Below are positions 1 to 9,432 of a stretch of DNA of 64,000 nt, in pieces. This stretch comes from Azospirillum baldaniorum (GTDB lineage: Bacteria; Pseudomonadota; Alphaproteobacteria; Azospirillales; Azospirillaceae). Under the pieces are notes generated by a model. The model saw nothing but the letters and a program-made list of their open reading frames with translations. It was not told the DNA's origin and made no database searches. Position 1 is the stretch's first letter, and the number at the start of each line of letters is the position of its first letter. The stretch lies in NCBI RefSeq assembly GCF_003119195.2, contig NZ_CP022261.1, positions 1 to 64,000 on the forward strand, in the 5' to 3' direction. Position numbers and translations under genes: made by a program.

Positions 1-1
1 C

Positions 2-2340
2 GAGCTTCTCGAATCGAAAGATTGGCAGAGTTGGTACAATGTCGCCGATGTCGTCGCCGGCCTCATGGTGCGCGCGATCGACGAAGGCGCGGCTGGTCCT
101 GCGCAGGCGCCGTCGTTCTGGCGCTGGCTCGCGAGCATCGGACGGAGCGGGCATTGGGACCGGGAATCCCAGAGAGAACTCAAGGATCGGTTGGGCGCTC
201 GCGATGACATCCGCCGGGCGGTCCAACTCCACGCCTTCTCTGACCAACGCCGGAGGAAGCCAGTGTGGCAAATCAATTTGGCACTCCGTTCGCGGATGAT
301 CGCTCTTTCCGACCGGCCTACCGACGTCGCGTGCTTACTGGACCGCTTCGCCGACGCCGACAATAGGGACGAGGCGCTCCGGGAGGATTGGCGTGAACTG
401 ATGCATCTGGGGACATCCGCTGAAAAAATCGATCCTGCCGTGCGCGCCAGCGGTGCGAAGTTCCAGCGCGACGATGCCCAGTTGACCGCATTCGTCCGCA
501 AGCTGAAGCATCCCAAGAAGTCTGCGCGGGAACTAAAGCATGAGCGTCAGGCCGCCAAGTGCGAGAGGAAGCGGAAGGCCAGATGGAGAACCAGATTCGA
601 GGCTCGCCGCCGCGACTACGCGGCCCAGCGCCCTGCCATCTGCAGCGGTAATTTGGCCGCCATTGTTGACCCTGCGCGGGCCTATCTTGGAGATACCTAT
701 CTTGGAGATGTTGAGCGCGGGAAGCCACCCTTGGAGCGTGTCGCCCTATGGTTGGGGCCGGAACTCCGCGATGACGTGATCATGGGTTTCGAGGCCGCGC
801 TCCATCGTGCCGATCTCCCCACCGCTGCTGTCGCTGACGGGATCACACGGAACACGCTCTACACCTACTGCCACGTAATCCTGGCTGGTCTTCTGGCAAG
901 GCTTCGTGCCGGCAGTGGATTCGACGACCTGTCGTCCGATGTCCTGCGGGTCGGACTGCTGATATGCCTGAACGACCTGACTTGGTGCGTCGACAAGGAC
1001 AAGGACGTCAAGGACTTGCGGAAGGCGCTTGAGGCTATCGTCGCCGCCACCCCGAAGCGCGAAAAGACTTCGCGCGGCTTTGGATCGAGCCCGCGCTCGC
1101 GGCAGGGTGTTTGCATGTCCGGCCTTTATCAGCTCACCCACGACGCGAATTGGCAAGCGACGGGTGGGGCACTCGCCGCCGGTTGGCTGACGGCGTACCC
1201 GAACGTGCCCGAGAACGTTGAACTTGAGCTGGTCGATTGCCTGACACACGCCGGGGCGGGCGCCCCTTGCCGCCATAGCGGCCAATCGGGCGAGCGGGAT
1301 TTACCGGAACTTCGACCACATGCTCTCCTGGCTTGCGATCGAAGCGCTGGTCCGTTTCGACCAGGTGCGGCCGGACATCGACGGCATCGGCGCCCAGCAC
1401 CCGCAATTCATCTGGTTCCTGCGCAATCGCTTTCAGTTTGAACAAGGAAAAACGGGGATTCCCATCACCGTGGCCCAGGCCAAGTGGATCGTTTTGGAGT
1501 TCCGCCGAGCGTGGCCCTACGCCGAGTTGCGGGGAAGCGGATCGGGAGATACCAATCCTTACGATGCCACGAACTTCCTGCTCGCGCTGATCGGCCGCCT
1601 TGTGAACGACACCGGCGGCGAAGCGACCGAGGCGTTGCGGGCGCTAGCCACCGAGCCGGCGGACAGCTACAGCCAGCTGATCCTCCACATGGCCGCCGAG
1701 CTACGGCAGAAGCGTGCGGAAGAAGCCTTCGAGCCGCTGCCGCCCGTACGTCTCAAGGAACTGCTCACCGAGGGGCCGCCGTCCAACGCCGATGACCTGA
1801 AGTCGCTGGTGCTTGAGGAACTGACGCTCGCGCAGGCGAAGCTCATTGGCGACGACCTCGACCAAGTCCGCGACTTTTGGGGCGATGACGGGGTGCCGTA
1901 CGACGAGAATCGTTGCCGGGACCGGCTTGCGGTGATGATCGAGCCGGAGCTCACCCGCTACGGTGTGCAACGGGTGACCGAGCGGACATGCCGAAGTCGA
2001 AGCGGCCGATCTCGCCTTCGCCCGTGGGCGCTCCAGTTGCCTATGGAGGTGAAGGGCAATGGCACCGGAAAGTTTGGGACGCCGCGACTGGCCAGCTTGA
2101 TACCGGTATCTCATCGATTGGCGTCCGGGAGCGTGGAATCTATTGCGTGCTGTGGTTCGCGATCTGCCGGCGAAAGACGGCGGAGCTGAAGCGCCGCCCA
2201 ATGGACTGAATGCGCCGACGACAGCGGAAGAGATGAAGGCGATGTTGATTGACCGTATTCCGGAAGCGCGCGGAGGTTCATTGACGTGGTCGTTTTGGAT
2301 TTGTTGCGGGCAAACCGTGAAGCGCCAGATTCCAGGATGA
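2..2340 (+). pseudogene. 3' part of a large conflict-type protein with C-terminal PD-(D/E)XK nuclease, frameshifted
   Basis: The gene enters the window already open: the first 64 bases read as coding (ESKDWQSWYNV) in the frame that continues to about 1260. Coding sense then jumps between frames at about 1262, 1980, 2003, 2028, 2062, 2110-2150 and 2275. Patching the frames gives a mostly helical repeat-like body followed by a segment with an Asp (ADLAFARG), then MEVKGQWHRKVW and YLIDWR. The D...E-x-K-Q pattern is that of a PD-(D/E)XK nuclease fold (family knowledge). Most shifts look like single-base losses. A large helical protein ending in a nuclease beside a second NTPase-nuclease gene suggests an anti-phage role, which is inference. 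I do not recognise a precise family. The stop is uncertain; sense fades near 2340. Confidence 0.6.
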
Positions 2341-2538
2341 TATCGTTCCTGTACACGTTGATACCGTTCCGGTGTGGGCCCGCACCGCTTCTTCAGTGTG
2401 TTGCAGCGAAGCGTTGGCGACGATCACAGTGGAGTTTTTTCCATAAGACACCTTATGGTAGTTTTTGGTGTTGCGTGGTGGGTTCTATCCTGAAGTGCAC
2501 CTCTTGTGTCAGTGCAAGGCTTACCGGCTTCAGGGTCA
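2341..2538. other. Intergenic stretch without a recognisable gene
   Basis: About 200 bases between the decayed nuclease gene and the IS30 remnant. One frame stays open for a short distance past the last recognisable codon of the upstream gene, so part of this may be its eroded tail. I see no convincing promoter, terminator or RNA. Confidence 0.4.
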
Positions 2539-2830
2539 GGATGGGCACGCAGTATCTCACATCGATCTGGCCGAACGCGACGCATTCAGAAATGCGTGAC
2601 GCCAAGGTGCCGGTGGCGGTGATCGCGGCGGAGTTGGGTCGGCACCGCTCGACGATTCATCGCGAAATCCGGCGCAACTTTTATCACGATCCTTTTCGCG
2701 ACCGCTGGGGCAGAATATCGTGCTACTACTGCACCACAGCCGACGCTTACGCCCACCGCTTACGGGCGCGGCGGGCCAGGCCGCTGACGGTTGCGTCTCA
2801 CCCCGAACGTCGAGGGACCGGTGCACCTTG
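2539..2830 (+). pseudogene. IS30-family transposase, N-terminal remnant
   Basis: The translation contains RDAKVPVAVIAAELGRHRS followed by TIHREIRRNFYHD, the helix-turn-helix DNA-binding segment that opens IS30-family transposases (family knowledge). Just upstream the reading frame is off by one: the sequence for HIDLAERDAF lies in another frame, so at least one indel is present. After about 95 codons the similarity stops and the sequence passes into an unrelated transposase scrap. The catalytic DDE domain is absent, so the copy is dead. It marks a past insertion between the two large nuclease genes. Confidence 0.7.
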
Positions 2831-2905
2831 TTGGTCGACAGCACTGGCGTGAAACCGAGCGGGCCGAGCGAATGGCTGGTTGAAATGCATAGTCTCCAGC
2901 GCCGC
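2818..2905 (+). pseudogene. IS5-type transposase scrap (first catalytic Asp region)
   Basis: A short stretch reads TLLVDSTGVKPSGPSEWLVE, matching the region around the first catalytic Asp of IS5-like DDE transposases, where LLVDSTGxK...GEW is characteristic (family knowledge). Only about 28 codons are recognisable before a stop. It is abutted directly to the IS30 remnant, so the two are a chimeric junction left by successive insertions and deletions. The following 170 bases, up to the next gene, hold nothing I recognise. Confidence 0.55.
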
Positions 2906-3073
2906 CGGGCTTAAAGTATGCATGGTTGATGGAATCTACCGCGCGGGCCAGAGCCAACCGCACCATTGGCAAGTACGATGTGCACCTCACGACGCGGCAG
3001 CCTTGCCGCAGATCGCCGCAGGGGTGCTGGCGCCCGCAGACGACGGCCGGTTGCCTGGGTTACTGTCCCACAC

Positions 3074-6000
3074 ATGACGACCACAGACGGATTGAACGCG
3101 CTCGTCCGGGCGCTGCGCGACATGGCCAAAACCGGATCGGACGGTTTCGAAGGCTTCGTGCGCAACGTCCTCCGGCATGCGCTCGGGCGTCACATCCGGC
3201 TTCTAAAGTCGGGCCCGCAGCACGGCGGCGACATGCTGGCCGACAGCCGAACGGCCCTGCCGGAGATGGTCATCGAATGCAAGCGCTACACCCGCAAGCT
3301 GTCGTTCGACGAACTCCGCACAAAGCTCGAGGAGGCACTCCGCGAACGGCCGAACATGAGCTGTGGGTCGTCGCGACGACCGTGGACATCAACGCCCGCG
3401 ACGTGGAGCGGCTGCGCGATATCGCCGGCGACAAGTACGTGTCGGTCGAATGCCTGGACTGGGACGATTCGGCCGGCGCCATTCCCTCGCTGGCGGCGCT
3501 GTGCGCGCGGGTGCCGGATCTCGTGCAGGCGAAATTCCCGGCGCTCTGGCCCGCCTTCAAGGTCTGCGTCGACGCGCGCAAGGCGGAGTTCGAGCGGTTG
3601 GGCGACGACATTGTCGACCGGCTGAGCCGCCCGGACTGCGGCTACGCCCTGGCGCAGGCTAAGGCCGAGGGCTGGCTGCGCACCACCCTGCCTCGCCGGT
3701 GATGGCACGCCGGAACCTGCGCAGCCGCGCCGGACTGACGGCGCCCGAGACGCGGCGCATCCGTCGCGATGCCATCATGCAGGGCTTGGACGACTGGTGG
3801 AGCGACGGGGCGGAAGCGCCTTGTGTCCTGCTCGCAAGGAAGGCATGGGCAAGACCTGGGCGATACTGGCCTGGTGCCTGGAACGTTTCGAGAAGGATGC
3901 GGAACCACCGCTGGTGCTGGTGGTGTCGGCCGGCGATGTGGATTCCACGGACGCCGAACGAACCTTCGATCAGATTCTGCGCAAGGCGACGGCGTCCGAT
4001 GCGTTGCGCTGGGACCGGGTTGAGCATTGGGCAAAGCATGGCGATGATCGGCGCATCCTGGTGATCGTCGATGGGCTGAACCAGAACTTCGGTTTTGACT
4101 GGCGCGATTTCCTTTTCCGGTTCGAACGCTTGGTGATGAACGAAACGAGCGTCTTCGCCCTGGCGCTGACCTGCCGCCCGGAATACTGGGAACGCGATCT
4201 CCAAAGCCCTCTTCAGGCATCGGGCGAAGACTTCACGAAAATCCCGGTCGGGCCGTTTGACGACGCGGAGCTGGAGGCATTCCTGCGCCTGCACGGCCAC
4301 AGCACGCAGGATTTTCCGGAAGGCCTGCGCGCCGTGATGAGCGTCCCGCGCCTCTCCGAGTTGGCGATGGAACTAAGCGCCCATCTGTCGCAGGTCGGCG
4401 AGGTCACTCGTGAAATGCTCTACCTCGCGGAGTGGGCGCACCGCAGGCGCGTCAACGCCGACGCCGGCGTCCTCGACCCCAGGGCGATCAAACGCTTCGC
4501 GGGTGAACTGGCGCATCGCTTTCTGAACGACCCCGCCGATGCCATCTCATGCCAGGAAATTCTCAAGATCCTCGACCGCAATGGCGGGCAGGGCAAGGAG
4601 AGACTCGGCAACGCGCTCAGCGACATCGTCGACGGGCATTGGCTCAATCCGGGCGGTGACGATCATTGCTACCTGATCGAGCCGCAGGCGCTGCCCTACG
4701 TCGTCGGCCTCGATCTGGTCGAACAGGCACGCCGCAAGCCCGAACCGGCCGCGGTGCGCGAGGTGATCGCCGAGTACACCGAGCCGGCCTCGGGCGGCGA
4801 TTTCGCCGCGCAAGTCCTGCGCGCGGCGACCGCCGTGGCGATATACGGCGGCCGGGTGGAGAGCGTGTACGACAGCCGAAGCCGTCGGGACGACGAGGTG
4901 CCGGCGAGCGTCAAGGAGGAGTTGCTGGCGGCTTGGCTGACCAGCCAGAACTTCGGCGAAGAGGACGAGGATGAGGCCGGCCGTCTGATCGGGGCCGATC
5001 CGGTATCGTATCTTGACGTGGCGGAACGCCTGTGTTCCGACGGCGGGTATGAGTTCCGCAGCCATGATGTGCTGGTGCGTGCTTTCGTCCGCGGCGCCCG
5101 CCGGGTGCCGGCCGTTCTCGACGCCCTCAAGGCGCGGCTGCCGTCCTGGGTTGGCGAGGCCGAGCAGTATCGGCTTTGGAGTCCCGCGTCCTTGCAGCAA
5201 GGGCACGCCGACGCCATCACCCGAAGTCTCGCGCACGCCTCGGATATCGCTGCGGCGTTGAAGCGGCCCTGGACGGCGGACACGCTCGTGAAGGGGGGGC
5301 GTCGTTGCAGCACAATGCCTTTAGAATTCTCTCACATCTGCCGCGCGCGCCGTTCGTCGATACACTGACCGCATGGGCTGTGTCGAAAGCGGTGTTCAAT
5401 ACATCAGACCATGCGGAAGAAACGTCGGCGGCGTGGATCCTGCGGCTGAACCCGCAGGATCGGGACAACGCGAACGAGATTCTGATCGCCGAAGCGGTGC
5501 TCTTGGAGAGCTCCGGCGACCGGTTCGGTGCGACCGTGGGCTGGCACATGCGCTGGATGGTGGGCAGCCGAACGGCCCTCGCGCCGTTGTCGCCCGCACT
5601 GGAAATGCCGGCCAGATCGTGCCCTGCCGGCTGGATCATTGATGGACAGGGCAGGCTGACCCGGGACCGACGCAAGAAACCCCTGCAATGGTCCGAGTTG
5701 AAGGACCTTGGGGAACATGCGTCCGACAGCCGGGTCACGCTCGATACCACGGCGCTCTTCGATCTCGCCGATATGGTGCGCCGGACGAGCCTGTCGGATA
5801 TGCTGGAAGGCGACCCCACCGCCGAGGCGGACCCCAGGGACAACGCGCGCGTTGTCCTGCTCCGCTGGGCGCCCGCCTTGTGGGCGAAGACCCTGGGTTC
5901 CCATCTCCGCTCGCGGGCAGCGATGATCGACACGGATTTCGCATCCATGTCAATGGACCTCTCTGAAGACTTCCTAATCGTGACACCGGAGGCGTTGGAC

Positions 6001-7548
6001 GAACTGTCGCGGGCCAGCCTTGAAGTCTTGCGCAGTCAGCAGTGGGAAGGAGGGTTCCTGGAACCCTACCAAGTGCGGGACCTGTTTAACTGCGTAATGC
6101 TCGGTTTGGCCGGCAAGTCGGCGCAGGAGCAGGTGGCCCTTCTGTCGGACTGGCCTGATGGGGCAAGCTTCGAAGCGCGCTGGGCCGCGATTCTCGCGCG
6201 GCCAGATGCGGGAACATTGATGGATGTCCTCGCTCGCATCGAAGTCACCGGACAACCCGCAGAACGTCAAGCTTGGCTCGGCTACCTGAGCTTTTCGAAC
6301 CTTACAGCGATGCCAGCCGAAGGAAGCCGGATTCTTGCCCGGCTGGTTTCGGGGACCGATCTGGAGAGTGTGGTGCTTCCTGTGCTTTTGCGCTGTCCAC
6401 AACGGCACGCGGCATCTGCCCTGGCGCAAACCGATTGGATCAGCCGCTATGCACCGCCCAGGGATACGCGCCTGCAAGGCTCCTTTATCCTGGCATCCAA
6501 ACATAGCGGTCTCTCGCTTCCGGAACTGGTCGAGCGCATCCACATCACTGTCCTGCCGTGGGCGGTCGAACAGCGGGGCTGCCAGCCAGACGACGTGGCT
6601 GTCCTTCGGTGTGCCCTGTTGTCGTACATCGAGGCATCCCTGCGTGGGGACTTCGACAATATTGCTGTTTCGGGACCTGAGACTTTTCCCGACGAGATCA
6701 GCCACCGCCTGCATGCTCCCAAGGCCCACCGGGTTCTTTGGCGTGAGCACCGCGCGGAACTCGAACCGCTGCTGGAGGCCGTCGCGTCCCGAGACGATCC
6801 GATCCGAATGGGAGAAGGCCCTTTGGCCATGCTGGTCCGCGGCCTGCTCTGCGCAGCCATGACGGACACACCAGAGGTCGGAATCGCCCTCTGGCAAGCC
6901 ATGCACCAAAGGCGACCGCGTCATGGGTTTCCCGGTCACGAAGCTGCCGATCTTCTGCATCTGCCGTTCACCATTGACGGTCCGGCCATGTCGCCGCTAC
7001 GGCGGCGCGTGCTCGAACTGGCGTTCACCGACGACGAGTTGGCAACGAGCGTCCGGATCGCGATGCGCCATGGCCGGTCATCCTGGCTGCTGTCGACGAT
7101 CGAAGCCGGTTTCGAAAGCGCCGACACCGCCTGGAACGCCCGCGCCCTGACGTTGGCCGGGCTTCTCGACGAAAGCCCGGCGGCCGATGCACTGTGGGAA
7201 CGGATCTCGGCCGACCAGGCCCTGCGCGGCTGGCTCGACGATGTCCGCCGGAACGCTGCGAAAGGATACCGGCGCAACGCCCAAGCTCGCCACTGGTTGC
7301 GGCAATTCCTGTCAGCGTCGGACGACGCCGAGGCGCTGGCCGGCCATGCCCTGTTCCTGGCGTGCGTCGGCCCGCAGGTTGAAAGCTGGGCCGATTCCAT
7401 GGTCGCTACAGCGAAGGACCTGCCCGAGCGCCGACTCCAGCATTGGCGGATCAACCGTGCACGGATCGATGAAAAGCTTCGCTCCAAGGAAAGCACCTTT
7501 TTCCACACGCCCATCTGCAAGGACCTTCATCCATGGACGACGCTGTGA
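3074..7548 (+). pseudogene. Mrr-like nuclease - NACHT-type STAND NTPase - helical repeat protein, four frameshifts
   Basis: Joining frames gives one protein of about 1,490 residues. The N-terminus carries a restriction-endonuclease-like core: HGGDMLADS, then EMVIECKRY (D...E-x-K). Next comes a P-loop NTPase with ARKEGMGKTW (Walker A) and RRILVIVDGLN (Walker B), then roughly 1,000 residues of helical, HEAT-like sequence. This order (effector nuclease, STAND NTPase, repeat sensor) is that of bacterial NLR-like antiviral proteins such as Avs (family knowledge); membership of a named Avs class cannot be decided by eye. The frame changes at about 3355, 3697, 3838 and 5295 each equal loss of one base; the last lies in a run of seven G. 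Start chosen at the ATG giving MTTTDGLNAL. Decay or sequencing error would both explain the breaks. Confidence 0.72.
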
Positions 7549-7697
7549 GTTTCAAGGGCGCCACCGCACGCATCGACCTCGACGGCAACGGCACCATTGA
7601 TGAGTCCATGACCTTCACCGGCAAAGGTTCCGGCGCCATCTTCTTCACGCCCGGCCAAGTCGGCGACAGCTCCTACATAGCCTTCATCCTGAAGTAA
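7533..7697 (+). CDS. 54-residue protein overlapping the 3' end of the NACHT gene
   Basis: The ATG lies 16 bases before the end of the upstream STAND gene and the ORF runs 54 codons to TAA. The product begins MDDAVSFKGATARIDLDGNG and continues with DESMTFTGKGSGAIFFTPGQ; it is acidic, glycine-rich, lacks a signal peptide or membrane segment, and looks beta-rich. The overlap suggests translational coupling to the NTPase gene, and its frame is open while the upstream gene is broken. I do not recognise a family. It could be a partner or regulator of the STAND protein, or a fortuitous ORF; the amino-acid composition looks like a real protein. Confidence 0.5.
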   Translation: MDDAVSFKGATARIDLDGNGTIDESMTFTGKGSGAIFFTPGQVGDSSYIAFILK

Positions 7698-7875
7698 CCA
7701 GTCACACGTATTGTTCGTGTCGAGCCTGTTCCGCAGGGCAGCAGCCATTTCCGAAGGGCTTCTGTGCGCAGTTATGCCTCCGCATCAAGCGGTGACTTGA
7801 TCACCCCTGAAGCAGGAACGCTGCTGACGCCCTGGACCTACTTCCTGCCACCCTTCTCACGCGATTACCCCCACC
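7698..7875. other. Intergenic, nothing recognised
   Basis: About 180 bases between the 54-residue ORF and the membrane protein gene. Open frames here are short and have no protein-like composition. No clear promoter or ribosome binding site was seen for the downstream ATG. Confidence 0.4.
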
Positions 7876-8463
7876 ATGACATCATCACCCCCTATCACTG
7901 TCGAACGATTCCGGTCTCTCGTTGTAACGGCCCACCTGGGTGGCATCGGAGCGGCCATCGCCATCTTTCAATCTGTGCTGCCGTACACATATGTGTCGGA
8001 TTGTCGGGCCAACCTCGGCTCGCGCGAGATCACAGAGCTTCTTGCCCCGATTATCGCGCTTTTCTTCTTTGGCATTGTCATAGCCGTCCTGCCGCAGCTG
8101 ATCGCTTGCTTTCAGATCGGTTTCAGGCTTTGCGGCACTGTGCTTTACCCTTTGTCACGCAGGGTGTCGTCGACGCTCGGCCCTATGACGACCCCTTGGA
8201 CCGCGCGCGTTCTCTTCCGTGTCGAGGCGGCGGCAGCCGCTCTCAACAGATGGTGCAAGCGCCCGGCGATCGCCCCCTTCTATTTCACGTCGGAGGACTT
8301 CTGCGTCGCCTCGGCGGAGGCTGCCCGCGTCTGATTCAAGCGCAATGACGCCAACATCCTGAACACGCTCAGCTTCGCTCTGTTTCTCTATACATCTTGG
8401 GGGCTTTATACCGGCGTCATCTCCGATTTCTCCCGTGCTCCAAATGATCGGTCAACAGCTTAA
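7876..8463 (+). pseudogene. Small membrane protein interrupted by an in-frame TGA
   Basis: The first 152 codons encode a protein with two membrane segments (around residues 18-36 and 55-85, the latter LLAPIIALFFFGIVIAVL) and a soluble tail ending FYFTSEDFCVASAEAARV. A TGA follows at 8332, but the same frame continues for 42 sense codons (NDANILNTLSFALFLYTSWG, again hydrophobic) to a TAA. The continuation has the character of a third membrane segment, so the TGA is probably a point mutation in a 195-residue protein. An expressed truncated form is equally possible. No family is recognised. There is no good ribosome binding site. Its position beside defence-like genes hints at a linked role, which is inference only. 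Confidence 0.45.
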
Positions 8464-8560
8464 GCTCACCGAAGTGTGTGCGAAGGCTCAAGGCTATACC
8501 ATCGACCGGGAATCGATTAATCCATGGATCAACGTCTCGCCATACCAGCCAGAAGCGCCT

Positions 8561-9401
8561 AGGGTCCGGACTCATAACCAGTAGGCGACGGTTGCCACGA
8601 TGTGGACGGCGGCCATGAAGTTGGTGGCGGAGCGGTCATAGCGGGTGGCGATGCGCCGGAAGTCCTTGAGGCGCCCAAACATGCGCTCGATGACGTTGCG
8701 GTTCCGATAGAGGTAGGGAGAGAAGCAGTTTTTCCAGCGCTTGTTGGCGCGTGGCGGGATGTTGGGCGCGGCTCCCGCCTCTTCGATCTTCCGGCGAACA
8801 GCGGCACTGTCGTATCCCTTGTCGCCGTGCAGGAGATCGGTGGCGGGCATCCGGTCGAGCAGACGGTCGGCGGCGGTGCAGTCGGCAACCTGACCGCCGG
8901 TCAACAGGAAGGCGAGCGGCCGACCGCGCGGATCGCTCAGGGCGTGGATTTTGGTGGTTCGTCCGCCACGGGACCGTCCGATGGCCTGGGCGCGCTCCCC
9001 CCTTTCCCGCCACTCGCCGAACGATGGGCACGGACCGCCGTGGAGTCGATCATCACCTGGGCCGGTGGGCCACCTGCCGCTGCCAACGCATGGAAGATAT
9101 CCTCCCACACGCCCTTGGCCGCCCAGCGGACGAAGCGGTTGTAGAGCGTCTTGCGCGGACCGTAGACCGGCGGCGCGTCCGCCCAGCGCCCACCCGACTT
9201 CAGCACATGGACGATCCCGCTGATCACACGTCGGTCATCAACGCGCGGCTTGCCTCGGGTATCGCGCGGAAGGTGCGGCTCAAGCCGTCCGAACTGCTCC
9301 ACCGTCAACCAGAACTGACCGTCGTTCATCACAAAGCCCCTTTCCAGGGCTTTGAATCATAACGATTCCCTTCGGGAAAGGCTCTTTATGGGTCCAGACC
9401 C
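8561..9401 (-). mobile_element. IS5-family (IS427-type) insertion sequence, complete, 841 bp
   Basis: The ends are imperfect inverted repeats: GGGTCCGGACTCATAA on the left and, read inward from the right, GGGTCTGGACCCATAA. A TA lies immediately outside each end, fitting the short target duplication of this group. The element carries the two overlapping transposase frames described separately. No internal stops beyond the expected frame change were seen, so it may still be active. It lies between the membrane-protein gene and fic and does not obviously interrupt either. Confidence 0.85.
8572..9332 (-). CDS. IS5-family transposase, two frames joined by ribosomal frameshift
   Basis: The first frame (9332 down to 8937) begins MMNDGQFWLTVEQFGRLEPH and contains the first catalytic Asp in QVMIDSTAVRAHRS. 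The second frame (to 8572) carries GRTTKIHALSD, the second Asp in HGDKGYDS and the Glu in RNVIERMFGRLKDFRR, the DDE triad of IS5-family enzymes (family knowledge). The frames overlap at a run reading AAAGGGGGGAG on the coding strand (9005-8996), a classic slippery site for a minus-one frameshift that would give a fusion of about 250 residues. This arrangement is normal for the IS427 group and should not be read as decay. Confidence 0.85.
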
Positions 9402-9432
9402 TAAGGCGACGGAGCCGGCGGCACAGGGCGAT

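Noticed and set aside
3074..7548. Programmed frameshifting in the NACHT gene
   Set aside because: Four separate shifts without consistent slippery sites or the overlapping-frame design seen in the IS5 elements; decay or sequencing error is simpler.
8572..9332. Broken transposase in the first IS5-family element
   Set aside because: The frame change lies on an A3G6 slippery run at the position expected for this IS group, so it is normal expression by frameshifting.
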